Source of the DNA: Candidatus Rhodoferax mariagerensis
GTDB taxonomy: Bacteria; Pseudomonadota; Gammaproteobacteria; Burkholderiales; Burkholderiaceae_C
Direction: 5' to 3'
Length of the DNA stretch: 64,000 nt
Assembly: GCA_016719055.1 (NCBI GenBank)
Contig: JADKAW010000009.1
Location: 1-64,000, forward strand
Shown here: piece by piece, positions 18,701-30,900 of the stretch
Position numbering within the stretch: position 1 is the first letter of the stretch
Layout: each line of letters starts with the position of its first letter
The notes under the pieces: generated by a model
What the model was told of the DNA's origin: nothing
What the model saw: the letters and a program-made list of their open reading frames with translations, nothing else
The model's database searches: none
Program-made: the position numbers and the translations under genes

Positions 18701-18892
18701 AACGATGCCGCGATTGCCCGCATGGTGGTGGCGCTGGCCGAAAGCCTGGGGCTGGTGGTGATTGCCGAGGGCGTGGAGTTGCAGGCGCAATCAGACTTTT
18801 TGGCCCATCTGGGTTGCCATGCGTACCAGGGGTATTTGTTCAGCAAACCACTGCCGGTAGAGGCATTTGAGGCATTCGTCCGTAGCCGTTGA
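15713..18892 (+). CDS. dCACHE-PAS-PAS-GGDEF-EAL c-di-GMP phosphodiesterase
   Basis: About 1059 aa. The first ~370 residues (TM, dCACHE, TM, HAMP) are close to the upstream gene, so the pair is a tandem duplication with different outputs. Then come two PAS domains (about 375-500 and 505-620), a GGDEF-like domain whose signature is ARLGSDEF (about 704) rather than GGDEF, and an EAL domain with EALVRWQHP (about 839), NVSALQFKQ, ELTESMLVDN and DDFGTGYSSL (about 960), all catalytic motifs present. Likely a phosphodiesterase with a degenerate or regulatory cyclase domain. AGGAG lies 8 bp before the ATG at 15713. The GTG at 15707 is an alternative start. Confidence 0.9.
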   Translation: MTSQLNYRVPWRHSLGSRAVGITLAVFVLNLWALSFYVSHLLQVDMQRVLGEQQFQTVSVVATEINDQLTERLLALEQIAKNIDERLVSQPAALQATLEQRPLLQLMFNGGVFATDANGTAIADVPLSYGRIGTNYLDRDSVAVPLKTGKTLIGRPAMGKKLGAPIFSIVAPLRHRNGAVIGTLVATVNLGQPNFLDKVTAGRYGKTGGYLLVAPQHQLFVTASDKTRVMQPLPAQGINTMHDCYMLGFEGFGIGFNYRGVEELNAAKAIPVAGWFLAVTMPTAEAFAPIHDMQQRMFLATLLLTGLTGLLTWWILKRELSPLVATADAMTALANTNQIEQPLPTQRQDETGQLIRAFNRILALWTQREAALRTSQENLAITLNSIGDAVIATDVAGRVTHMNPVAERLTGWLLADGLGHWLTDVFHIVNVTTRQPVENPVQLVIDCGAVVGLANHSVLLAPGGQEFHIADSAAPIRNAAGDIVGVVLVFSDVTEKYRQDMAQRIAATAFESQQGTLITSAERVILQVNKAFTDITGYSAEEAVGQNPRLMKSDRHDDTYYIAMYQALERTGVWAGEIWNRRKNGEVYPEWLNISAVKDEAGLTSHFVGIFTDISQRLSAQAQIDTLAFYDPLTQLPNRRLLLDRLEQALHTSTRHARKSALLFVDLDNFKTLNDTLGHYQGDLLLVQVAQRLKTCIRDGDTVARLGSDEFVVMLEDLSEDEIEAATQAETVADAVLRAFQSDFTLDQGDHHSTPSIGITLFGGEALEGSEQPLKRAELAMFQAKAAGRNMLRFFDAQMQTEVSAHAALEADLREAVSQQQFLLHYQPQVVGAGRITGVEALVRWQHPLRGLVSPAEFIPLAEESGLILPIGQWVLETACSQLAAWALQPELAHLTMAVNVSALQFKQMDFVDSVLGTLARTQANPHRLKLELTESMLVDNVEAIIAKMGNLKARGVTFSLDDFGTGYSSLAYLKRLPLDQLKIDQGFVRNIVTDTNDAAIARMVVALAESLGLVVIAEGVELQAQSDFLAHLGCHAYQGYLFSKPLPVEAFEAFVRSR

Positions 18893-18904
18893 AACGCTGC
18901 GGGT

Positions 18905-19240
18905 CTAGCCCCCATGGCCGGTGGCCCGGCCGTTGCGCCTTTCGCCAACTGATGCGTCAATCTGTCTCGCAATCGGGGGCCGGTTTTGCTGCCAGATGCC
19001 AGCCTGGCTGGACCGCAACACCCTCACCGATCTGCGCATCGCCGCCATCCCACAATGGTGGCACGTGTTGCCCAAGCCTGCCTCGCCCTCGATAGGCACA
19101 CCCTGACGTTGAAGGTCGGCAATGTCGCGGTACACCGTGCGCTCGGAGACTTCCAGGCGCTGTGCCAGACAGGCGGCTGTGCTCAGGCGCCGCCCGCGAA
19201 TGAGCTGAACAATTTGAAACAGGCGGTCGGCGCGTCGCAT
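18905..19240 (-). pseudogene. YafY/DeoR-type transcriptional regulator, truncated
   Basis: The first ~58 residues are a clear HTH_11 DNA-binding domain (MRRADRLFQIVQLIRG, RLEVSERTVYRDIADLQRQG, VPIEGEAGLG). After GEAGLG the sequence no longer resembles the family, and the WYL effector domain expected of this ~230-aa family is absent. The residual frame to 18905 is probably not functional. It lies just downstream of the decayed SOUL gene on the same strand. Confidence 0.7.
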
Positions 19241-19260
19241 TTGGATGGCAATGTTGAGAG

Positions 19261-19310
19261 CATTTTAGTGCTTTAGCCCTTATCATATATGGGCTTCCAG
19301 CTCTCAATAA
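19261..19310 (-). repeat. Interspersed repeat copy (divergent)
   Basis: Contains TTTAGCCCTTATCATATATGGGCTTCCAGCTCTCA, a rearranged relative of the AAGGGCT/AGCT core, between the SOUL and YafY remnants. Confidence 0.35.
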
Positions 19311-19385
19311 TGAAGCAGATCAAGGCAGGTTTGAAAAGGCCCAAACCCGCGCATCTTGGTTCGGTTTGTGGGTGAACCTGATGCC

Positions 19386-20016
19386 TCAGGGCTGCGATGC
19401 CAGATGCAGCCAGATTTCGTTGCGCCGCATAAACCACGGCGTCAAACGGCGGGTTGTAGCGCGAATAAATCGCTTCCCCGGTCCAGGCCAGATCGGCATC
19501 ACGCAGCGCCGCCGGCAATTTTGCCAGATGCTCGTTGTCATTGGCCTCTGACCAGAACCCCGAGCAGCGAATAACTGCCACCCGGCTCGGCGGCACCTCG
19601 CGCAGCATGACGCGCACGTCAATCGGTTTTGGCGCGCTGACTGCGCTGACGCCCTTTGGCAGTCAAAATTGCACCAGAAACCCGCCGGGTGCAGCCACCT
19701 GGGTCACGGGTGCCGTCATCGCCATTTTGACCGGCACGGCCGCCTGGGTGACCGGCGCAGTCATGGCAAATTTACGCTCACCCTTGTTATTGCGAAAGAT
19801 GTAGCCGGCCAGAATCGGGAAAGCCTGGTTGCCCGCCTCGGTGGCCGGGCCCGGCACCACCACCTCGGCGGCCGCGTAGGCCAGATAGTCGCGCACTTCG
19901 GCGCCCTCAAGTTCTCGCACCAGGGTGTAACCGGGTTCTTGTGTGGCAAAACTTGGCATGGTCAAGGCGAACAGTACCGTGGCGGAAAACGCAACAAGCC
20001 AGACTGCCGTGCGCAC
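19386..20016 (-). pseudogene. SOUL heme-binding family protein, broken
   Basis: A secreted SOUL-domain protein: signal peptide (TAVWLVAFSATVLFALTMPSFA), then YTLVRELEGAEVRDYLAYAA, RKFAMTAPVTQ and a second MAMTAPVTQ. A TGA follows GGFLVQF at about 19665, after which the frame continues with the expected LPKGVS, PPSRVAVIR, SGFWSEAND and YNPPF. A one-base insertion near 19441 then shifts it, and the true end TPWFMRRNEIWLHLAS is in another frame ending at 19386. One nonsense and one frameshift mark it as a pseudogene. GTG 20016 is a plausible original start. The frame extends to an ATG at 20178. Confidence 0.8.
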
Positions 20017-20755
20017 TGCCGGTCTGTCTGGCCGTGCGCAAGGCTTGGGTGAAGAGTCCGTCTTCAAGTTCGGGAATCCGTTTGTGGGGAAGTGTTGGAA
20101 GATAAGACCTAGCAGCGCTATGCATCTGTGCGCCAGCGCTATGAGTATGGTCAACAAATTGAATGGTCTGTTGGTCATGTTTGGTGATGGGCATCAGCGG
20201 CAACTGGCATCAACGGTTTGGCGTACTTCCACAACAGATCGGACCGTCGGTATCAGTGACTGCATCTTGGTCAGACCAATTTCGCCTGCGCAGCGGTTGC
20301 GGGCAGTCGAATCAAGATCGGGAGCACCCGGTTTGGGCCAGTTGCCGTCGGTCACGGATGACCGCTGTCCGGCGGTCCAAACTTCCGTCACGTCACGTCA
20401 ATGTTTTCCGTTGAATATCGGTCTGCTCGGCCACTTCAAGTGCGTCTCCGACCTTAATTCCCAGATTGTCCCGCTTGCGCAACGAATCAATTCAGAAAAC
20501 CGAAGTCAGGGGGCCACAACCAGCAATTCAGTACGCTTATGCAAAGTTGCCAATTCAGAAAGCAACTACCCGCCCTGGATCAATATTTGATCGGCGCCAA
20601 CAAGCACTGCCTGTTGGCCGCATATAAATCGCTCCGCGACCGTCATATAGGTACGACATTTGTATTTTATAGTTTGGTCGTTTTGGCCAAGTTTGAAAGA
20701 AGTTTGGATCTGCATTAACCTATTCAATCATCCAATCGAAAGAGCCTCCCACATC
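20017..20755. other. Intergenic stretch without recognisable gene
   Basis: The open frames here lack family resemblance and ribosome-binding sites. Short minus-strand stretches (for example KRDNLGIKVGDALEVAEQTD near 20425-20490) look like a remnant C-terminus of an unknown protein. The AT-rich part at 20640-20750 may hold the glucosidase promoter, but no boxes are assigned. Confidence 0.4.
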
Positions 20756-23509
<2,754 letters not shown>

Positions 23510-23972
23510 CCGAACTTGGCAGCAAGCGTTGCCAAATGTTTCATGTTGACGCCGCCGTCTTGCTCTTTGGAAACCAAACCAATGAAAAATGCCAATTTGT
23601 TCGTCACCCTGGTTGCCAACGTCTTGGCTGCAGTTGCCGGTGTAGCCTTTTCAAGATCGTCTGGATGCTCCACTGAAGTCGATGGAAATCGTAGATTTCC
23701 AAGGATCGCACCAACGAGAATAGCCCCAGCTGCAAGCGCAGTATGCAAGGTAATGCTGTACCCATTGACTTGAGTCAGCAGCACAGTAGACAGGTGCGGC
23801 GTGAGATATGCGAGCGAGCCTATAAAGCGGGGATCACTACTGTCCGGTGATCGCAGTTTTGATTTCACGCAAACCCAATAGTCATCCGAGGTTGCGGGCG
23901 AAATAGTTTGGTGTCGATTTGAATTTCATGGTGCCTTTTACTGGCAGTTTCCCTAAGTTAACAACTCCGGGA

Positions 23973-25539
23973 GTATCTACTCAGGCCAATTTTAGGCAGG
24001 TAGATCGGATTCAGGCGAAGCTTGGCTGAGGGGGTGCACCCTTGAAGGCAGCGACGAGGGACTCAAAGATGTTGGCCCCTTGCTTGTGCATGGTGGCGCA
24101 ATAGGAGCGGATGACGCAGTAGTCCTTGGCACCTTGCGGTGTTCGAAAGCAGCCCGAGACCTTTGCTTGACCTTAGGCATACGCACGGTCTGTTCAGCAA
24201 GGTTGTTGGTGAACGGTACGTTGGGCTGCGTCATGAAGCGCCAAACATCATCGCTGTAATTACGCAGTCGGCCGATCAAATTGGTGGCCTTGCTTTGCTT
24301 GGGTCTGCCGCGTTTGCCAGTGGCGGGCTCAATGGGGTTTTCTGTCTGAGCTTGCGCCAGAATTGCGTCATACAAGTCGCGCAGATCAGCTACTTGGCTT
24401 TGATACTTCACGCTGGCGTAGCGGGGCGTTTTGTCATCAGCACAATTGCGATTGTCCGAGTGATTGGCGTGCGAGAGCAACTCAATCATGTCGCCTGCCC
24501 AAGCTTGTCCTTGCTCTTCATGGAGGTAAGTCAACTCGCGCAAGTGGTGTTGGTTGCACAGGGCGTGCTGGCACTCCAAGGCCTTGTAGGGTATCCAGCC
24601 GTCGTGCACCAACACGCCTTTGAAAAGCTGTAGCAGGGCCAGAGATTCAAACGCTTCACCGCCACGCTTGGGGTGGCAACCCATCCAGGTCAGTGTCTCG
24701 GTGGCCAATACATGCAGCCAGTGCAGCGTCTTGGCAACCCGCAGGCCGCTCTCATCGGCATGTGCCACCTCTGCTTTGACCACAGCTTGGCCGATGTCTT
24801 CAACGCTGGGCTTCAAGAGGTTTGCGCCCATCTGGCCTGCCTTGATAACCGTTGCTTGGCTCACGGGTAAGTCAAAGAGGTCTTTCATCAGCGCAGCCGT
24901 GCGCTCTACGGAGACAGCGTGATTAAGGTTAAGGTGCACCATGGCCGCCTGTGCCCGTGGGCCGTATTGCACGCGCGCGGCTACATCGGCTGGAAATTCT
25001 GCGGTGTGCACATGCCCACAAGCGCAGATGGCTTGCATGACGCGGTGCTCAGTCACCTCACACTGCAGAACAGGCAAATCAAAGACTTGACGTGTTTCTG
25101 CGACGTACGCAAAAGCGAGCTTGCCGTGACACGCTGGGCAGTTGTCGGGTACGTTGTGGGTAATGATTTTGTCGGGCTCAGTGACCTGCCTCAAGGTACG
25201 CCCTGGATGACCATCCTGCCCACCTGTTGGGTTGCGACCCGCAACACGCAAGGACTTTGGTGCGGGTTTGTTCAGTCCGTCGCTTGATGGCGGCTTGCTG
25301 GAGTTTTTGCTGTTGAGCGCAAGACGGCCTTCGAGCTGATTGATGCGCTCCTGCAGCACAGCCATCTGCGTCACGAGTTCTCGTACTTGGCTCTGCAATG
25401 GCCACAGCGCACGGATCAAATCGTCCTTTTGCACATGGCTGAGCTTTGCGAGATCGGGTAAGTTTTGCATCAGGTCTGATTATCGCTCTCAATTTCATAG
25501 CAATTGACGACTGGACTTCATTGGGGGCTGAGTAGTTAC
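23973..25539 (-). mobile_element. IS66-family element, copy 1
   Basis: 1567 bp. Ends GTATCTACTCAGGCC (left) and, inverted, GTAACTACTCAGCCC (right). It carries only a tnpC-type transposase, as in the ISBst12-like subgroup (no tnpA/tnpB). It is inserted just 5' of the ATG of an IS4-family transposase fragment. Nearly identical to copy 2 at 26053-27620 except for a T deletion and a few substitutions. Confidence 0.93.
23992..25470 (-). pseudogene. IS66-family transposase, C-terminal frameshift
   Basis: 492-residue frame. N-terminal leucine-zipper-like coil (LVTQMAVLQERINQLEGRLA), KNSSKPPSSDGLNKP, zinc-finger-like Cys motifs (CPACHGK, ICACGH), and the DDE_Tnp_IS66 core including HADESGLRVAKTLHWLHV, HDGWIPYKALECQHALCNQH and FTNNLAEQTVRMPKVKQ. 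A single T missing in a T run near 24164 changes the last ~40 residues compared with the intact copy. Possibly inactive, or a sequencing error. Confidence 0.9.
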
Positions 25540-25548
25540 CTCCGGGAA

Positions 25549-25779
25549 ATGATTGTGAATTCTGGAATGACGCTTTTCGCTCAGGTAATGGACTTCGCCC
25601 GTTGGACCAGCTTCTCGCGCATCGTGGCTCGCTACTCGGGTGATGCGCGGGTTTCGACTTTGCCCAGCACCGAACATTTCCGCATCATGGCCTACGCGCA
25701 GTTGACCTGGCGCGAATCTCTGCGCGATATCGAGGCTACGTTGAGCGCCAATGCCACCAAGCTCTACGGCAGCACCTTA
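25549..25779 (+). pseudogene. IS4-family transposase N-terminal fragment
   Basis: Starts MIVNSGMTLFAQVMDFARW and continues ARYSGDARVSTLPSTEHF, MAYAQLTWRESLRDIEA, ANATKLYG, matching the DUF4372 N-terminal domain of IS4-family transposases. Homology ends near 25770, where the sequence joins an unrelated gene remnant. IS66 copy 1 is inserted directly upstream, separating it from its promoter side. Confidence 0.8.
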
Positions 25780-25780
25780 C

Positions 25781-25909
25781 GAGGTGCACGGACTGGTGGT
25801 TGGCGCGCAGGGTGTTATCGAGCCAACGCGTATGGCCTATGACCGGATGATTCAAAATGTGTACATCACGTCCAAATTGGTCAGTATCGCGCTGAGCTAT
25901 CACAACTAG
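25781..25909 (+). pseudogene. C-terminal remnant of an unknown gene before the tRNA
   Basis: An open stretch of 42 codons (EVHGLVVGAQGVIEP, TRMAYDRMIQN, YITSKLVSIALSYHN, stop TAG at 25907-25909) in a different frame from the IS4 fragment. It looks like a protein C-terminus rather than random sequence. Family not recognised. Confidence 0.35.
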
Positions 25910-25933
25910 CCATTTACAATTAACGCTTCGGAC

Positions 25934-26010
25934 GGGCCGTTAGCTCAGTTGGTTAGAGCAGAGGACTCATAATCCTTTGGTCGTAGGTTCAAGTCCTACA
26001 CGGCCTACCA
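25934..26010 (+). tRNA. tRNA with CAT anticodon (elongator Met or lysidine-modified Ile2)
   Basis: 77-nt cloverleaf: acceptor GGGCCGT pairs with ACGGCCT (first pair G-U), D arm TAGCTCAGTTGGTTAGAGCA, anticodon stem-loop AGGACTCATAATCCT with CAT, T arm GTAGGTTCAAGTCCTAC, encoded CCA. The anticodon-arm bases resemble Ile2 (k2CAU) tRNAs as well as Met. Identity needs a dedicated model. IS66 copy 2 inserted 43 bp downstream. Confidence 0.93.
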
Positions 26011-26052
26011 AGCTAGAAAAGTAAAATTTGCTACATAAAACATAGAAAAATT

Positions 26053-27620
26053 GTATCTACTCAGGCCAATTTTAGGCAGGTAGATCGGATTCAGGCGAAG
26101 CTTGGCTGAGGGGGTGCACCCTTGAAGGCAGCGACGAGGGACTCAAAGATGTTGGCCCCTTGCTTGTGCATGGTGGCGCAATAGGAGCGGATGACGCAGT
26201 AGTCCTTGGCACCTTGCGGTGTTCGAAAGCAGCCCGAGACCTTTTGCTTGACCTTAGGCATACGCACGGTCTGTTCAGCAAGGTTGTTGGTGAACGGTAC
26301 GTTGGGCTGCGTCATGAAGCGCCAAACATCATCGCTGTAATTACGCAGTCGGCCGATCAAATTGGTGGCCTTGCTTTGCTTGGGTCTGCCGCGTTTGCCA
26401 GTGGCGGGCTCAATGGGGTTTTCTGTCTGAGCTTGCGCCAGAATTGCGTCATACAAGTCGCGCAGATCAGCTACTTGGCTTTGATACTTCACGCTGGCGT
26501 AGCGGGGCGTTTTGTCATCAGCACAATTGCGATTGTCCAAGTGATTGGCGTGCGAGAGCAACTCAATCATGTCGCCTGCCCAAGCTTGTCCTTGCTCTTC
26601 ATGGAGGTAAGTCAACTCGCGCAAGTGGTGTTGGTTGCACAGGGCGTGCTGGCACTCCAAGGCCTTGTAGGGTATCCAGCCGTCGTGCACCAACACGCCT
26701 TTGAAAAGCTGTAGCAGGGCCAGAGATTCAAACGCTTCACCGCCACGCTTGGGGTGGCAACCCATCCAGGTCAGTGTCTCGGTGGCCAATACATGCAGCC
26801 AGTGCAGCGTCTTGGCAACCCGCAGGCCGCTCTCATCGGCATGTGCCACCTCTGCTTTGACCACAGCTTGGCCGATGTCTTCAACGCTGGGCTTCAAGAG
26901 GTTTGCGCCCATCTGGCCTGCCTTGATAACCGTTGCTTGGCTCACGGGTAAGTCAAAGAGGTCTTTCATCAGCGCAGCCGTGCGCTCTACGGAGACAGCG
27001 TGATTAAGGTTAAGGTGCACCATGGCCGCCTGTGCCCGTGGGCCGTATTGCACGCGCGCGGCTACATCGGCTGGAAATTCTGCGGTGTGCACATGCCCAC
27101 AAGCGCAGATGGCTTGCATGACGCGGTGCTCAGTCACCTCACACTGCAGAACAGGCAAATCAAAGACTTGACGTGTTTCTGCGACGTACGCAAAAGCGAG
27201 CTTGCCGTGACACGCTGGGCAGTTGTCGGGTACGTTGTGGGTAATGATTTTGTCGGGCTCAGTGACCTGCCTCAAGGTACGCCCTGGATGACCATCCTGC
27301 CCACCTGTTGGGTTGCGACCCGCAACACGCAAGGACTTTGGTGCGGGTTTGTTCAGTCCGTCGCTTGATGGCGGCTTGCTGGAGTTTTTGCTGTTGAGCG
27401 CAAGACGGCCTTCGAGCTGATTGATGCGCTCCTGCAGCACAGCCATCTGCGTCACGAGTTCTCGTACTTGGCTCTGCAATGGCCACAGCGCACGGATCAA
27501 ATCGTCCTTTTGCACATGGCTGAGCTTTGCGAGATCGGGTAAGTTTTGCATCAGGCCCGATTATCGCTCTCAATTTCATAGCAATTGACGACTGGACTTC
27601 ATTGGGGGCTGAGTAGTTAC
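26053..27620 (-). mobile_element. IS66-family element, copy 2 (intact)
   Basis: 1568 bp with the same inverted repeats as copy 1 (GTATCTACTCAGGCC and inverted GTAACTACTCAGCCC). It sits 43 bp downstream of the tRNA(CAT) gene. Confidence 0.94.
26091..27551 (-). CDS. IS66-family transposase (TnpC-type)
   Basis: 486 aa, intact. N-terminal coiled coil for multimerisation, SSKPPSSDGLNKP, Cys-rich zinc finger, and IS66 DDE core with HADESGLRV, HDGWIPYKAL and the conserved region LAEQTVRMPKVKQKVSGCFR followed by a complete C-terminus ending GAPPQPSFA. Catalyses cut-and-paste type transposition of the element. No tnpA or tnpB accompanies it. It differs from copy 1 by the frame and a Ser/Leu substitution in the SHANH(S/L)DNRN region. 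Confidence 0.95.
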   Translation of the reverse strand: MQNLPDLAKLSHVQKDDLIRALWPLQSQVRELVTQMAVLQERINQLEGRLALNSKNSSKPPSSDGLNKPAPKSLRVAGRNPTGGQDGHPGRTLRQVTEPDKIITHNVPDNCPACHGKLAFAYVAETRQVFDLPVLQCEVTEHRVMQAICACGHVHTAEFPADVAARVQYGPRAQAAMVHLNLNHAVSVERTAALMKDLFDLPVSQATVIKAGQMGANLLKPSVEDIGQAVVKAEVAHADESGLRVAKTLHWLHVLATETLTWMGCHPKRGGEAFESLALLQLFKGVLVHDGWIPYKALECQHALCNQHHLRELTYLHEEQGQAWAGDMIELLSHANHLDNRNCADDKTPRYASVKYQSQVADLRDLYDAILAQAQTENPIEPATGKRGRPKQSKATNLIGRLRNYSDDVWRFMTQPNVPFTNNLAEQTVRMPKVKQKVSGCFRTPQGAKDYCVIRSYCATMHKQGANIFESLVAAFKGAPPQPSFA

Positions 27621-27628
27621 GAAAAATT

Positions 27629-27960
27629 TTCAATTAGTGCTCTGCGTAGCCACTGCGTAGCCAGTGCATTCCCGCAGTGTCTGCATCAGGTTTTCGTAAC
27701 TGTCAAGAAACAGCAGGCGTAAAAAACCCAGCATGGTGTCGGGGTCGGGTGGGGTAGAGTTTGGTTAGGTCAAAACGGTCTACTTTCGCGTCATTGGTTT
27801 TTTTGTCTTGGTCATGGCGGTGCCTGCATCGCATCGTCCAGCGGAACAAGCGCTGAGTCATACATCACAGCAGTTCTGAAACAAGTAGTGCTCAACTACA
27901 GCACCCATCTACCCGTACTTGCTGCGTGGGCTTGAGGTGGAACGCCTCAACCAGCTTAGT
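27629..27960. other. Intergenic stretch with a short IS3-family orfB remnant
   Basis: No intact gene. On the plus strand 27899-27955 reads APIYPYLLRGLEVERLNQ, clearly similar to the YPYLLRGLEITRPNQ segment of the IS3 OrfB at 11.9 kb, so an old IS3 fragment lies here. On the minus strand, near 27670-27750, DPDTMLGFLRLLFLDSYEN looks like another protein remnant I cannot name. Confidence 0.45.
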
Positions 27961-30900
27961 TTAGTCGTCCAGCAACAACAGATTTAGCCATGGCATCGAG
28001 ATGATCTCATCATCATTAATTCTGACTGCCATGTTGGAAGTTGACAACAAACTAGCACCAGTTGCGTTGGTCAAGTTAACTGTGAACACCCGTGATCCTT
28101 GATTTCTAATGGTATTGTTGATGATTGGAACACTAAAACTACGGTCGCTGGCATCGCCACTACCCCAAGTCAAACTGCCAGCCACTGAACCATAGTCAAC
28201 CCCCGCTACTGCGCTGCCTGCACTGGTACTGTATGAGACGCTGGCCACATCGTCACTCCCACCGGTGCGAGTAACTGTAATCACGGCATTGCCAGCGTTT
28301 TCTCTGACTGACATGCTTATCGCTGTAAAGCCAAGAGACCCAGGATTGTTCAGTGTTGCTGAGGTGTAACTGGCCGTTAAAGTAACGCCGCTGAATTCCA
28401 AAATCCCATCCAGCAAAATGTAATAAGTCGTCGCCAAAGGTGTCGCAAATGTACAAGTCTCGTTATTGCCGGCTGCGTGAGATTCGCATTGAAAAATAGA
28501 ATTTGTCGGAAGGGCAGATGCGCGAACCAGCAAGTCAACATTTCCGGTGCCGCCAAGTGTCTTGACAACCAAGTTACTTGCCCCCGCAGGCACATTGAAA
28601 GAAAAATAGGCGGTGCTACCCACAGCCCCAGCCAGATTGCTTAGGTTGACAGGTGTGATGGCACCACGCACATCAAAGTTTGCGCTCATGCTTTTTGCAG
28701 CACTCATGGTCACGCTGCAGGCCCCTGTGCCCGTGCAGGCACCACTCCAGCCGGTGAACAGATTGCTGCCGCTGACCACCGGGCTCAGGGTGATGACGGT
28801 TCCACTGGCAAAGTTGGCCGAGCAGGTGCTGCCACAGTCAATGCCTGCGGGTGAACTGCTCACGCTGCCGGTGCCAGTGCCAGTTTTCGAGACGGTCAAG
28901 ACAAATTGAGTGGCAAAGTTGGCGCTGACGCTTTTTGCTGCACTCATGGTCACGCTGCAGGCCCCTGTGCCCGTGCAGGCACCACTCCAGCCGGTGAACA
29001 GATTGCTGCCGCTGACCACCGGGCTCAGGGTGATGACGGTTCCACTGGCAAAGTTGGCCGAGCAGGTGCTGCCACAGTCAATGCCCGCGGGTGAACTGCT
29101 CACGCTGCCGGTGCCAGTGCCAGTTTTGGAGACGGTCAAGGCGTATCCCACGGCAAAGTTGGCGGTCACGTTTTGCGCGGCACTCATGGTCACGCTGCAG
29201 GCCCCTGTGCCCGTGCAGGCACCACTCCAGCCGGTGAACAGATTGCTGCCGCTGACCACCGGGCTCAGGGTGATGACGGTTCCACTGGCAAAGTTGGCCG
29301 AGCAGGTGCTGCCACAGTCAATGCCCGCGGGTGAACTGGTCACGCTGCCGGTGCCAGTTTTGGAGACGGTCAAGGCGTATCCCACGGCAAAGTTGGCGGT
29401 CACGTTTTGGCCGCACTCATGGATACGCTGCAGGTCCCTGTACCGGTACAGTCACCACTCCAGCCGGTAAACAGGTTGGTGCCGGTGGCCGTCGCAGTCA
29501 ACGTTACGCCCGTTCCACTCGTAACGTTGGTAGTGCGTACTGCCACAGTCAATGCCAGCAGGTGAACTGCTCACGCTGCCGGTGCCAGTGCCAGTTTTCG
29601 AGACGGTCAAGACAAATTGAGTGGCAAAGTTGGCGCTGACGCTTTGTGCTGCACTCATGGTCACGCTGCAGGCCCCTGTGCCCGTGCAGGCACCACTCCA
29701 GCCGGTAAACAGATTGCTGCCGCTGACCACCGGGCTCAGGGTGATGACGGTTCCACTGGCAAAGTTGGCCGAGCAGGTGCTGCCACAGTCAATGCCCGCG
29801 GGTGAACTGCTCACGCTGCCGGTGCCGGCTCCGGTTTTGGAGACGGTCAAGGTATAGCCCACGGCAAAGTTGGCGGTCACGTTTTTGGCCGCACTCATGG
29901 ATACGCTGCAGGTCCCTGTGCCGGTACAGTCACCACTCCAGCCGGTGAACAGGTTGGTGCCGGTGGCCGTCGCAGTCAACGTTACGCTCGTTCCACTCGT
30001 AACGTTGGTAGTGCAGGTACTGCCACAGTCAATGCCAGCAGGTGAACTGCTCACGCTGCCGGTGCCGGCTCCGGTTTTGGAGACGGTCAAGGTATAGCCC
30101 ACGGCAAAGTTGGCGGTCACGTTTTTGGCCGCACTCATGGATACGCTGCAGGTCCCTGTGCCGGTACAGTCACCACTCCAGCCGGTAAACAGGTTGGTGC
30201 CGGTGGCCGTCGCAGTCAACGTTACGCTCGTTCCACTCGTAACGTTGGTAGTGCAGGTACTGCCACAGTCAATGCCTGCAGGTGAACTGCTCACGCTGCC
30301 GGTGCCAGTGCCAGTTTTGGAGACGGTCAAGACAAATTGAGTGGCAAAGTTGGCGCTGACGCTTTTTGCTGCACTCATGGTCACGCTGCAGGCCCCTGTG
30401 CCCGTGCAGGCACCACTCCAGCCGGTAAACAGATTGCTGCCGCTGACCACCGGGCTCAGGGTGATGACGGTTCCACTGGCAAAGTTGGCCGAGCAGGTGC
30501 TGCCACAGTCAATGCCTGCGGGTGAACTGCTCACGCTGCCGGTGCTAGTGCCAGTTTTGGAGATGGTCAAGGTATAGCCCACGGCAAAGTTGGCGGTCAC
30601 GTTTTTGGCCGCACTCATGGATACGCTGCAGGTCCCTGTGCCGGTACAGTCACCACTCCAGCCGGTGAACAGGTTGGTGCCGGTGGCCGTCGCAGTCAAC
30701 GTTACGCTCGTTCCACTCGTAACGTTGGTAGTGCAGGTACTGCCACAGTCAATGCCAGCAGGTGAACTGCTCACGCTGCCGGTGCCAGTGCCAGTTTTGG
30801 AGACGGTCAAGGCGTATCCCACGGCAAAGTTGGCGGTCACGCTTTGCGCGGCACTCATGGTCACGCTGCAGGCCCCTGTGCCCGTGCAGGCACCACTCCA

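Larger units (their letters stand above)
23965..25547. other. 8-bp target-site duplication CTCCGGGA of IS66 copy 1
   Basis: CTCCGGGA at 23965-23972 and again at 25540-25547, immediately outside the element's inverted repeats. Perfect 8-bp duplications are characteristic of IS66-family transposition. Confidence 0.93.
26045..27628. other. 8-bp target-site duplication GAAAAATT of IS66 copy 2
   Basis: GAAAAATT at 26045-26052 and 27621-27628, directly flanking the inverted repeats. It differs from the copy-1 duplication, so the two elements are independent insertions. Confidence 0.93.

Noticed and set aside
19943..20590. 215-codon plus-strand frame upstream of the glucosidase
   Set aside because: Overlaps the SOUL gene in antisense, polar random-like composition, no ribosome-binding site.
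25934..26010. tRNA(CAT) as the attachment site of an island
   Set aside because: No integrase or duplicated 3' end is visible nearby; only IS insertions flank it.
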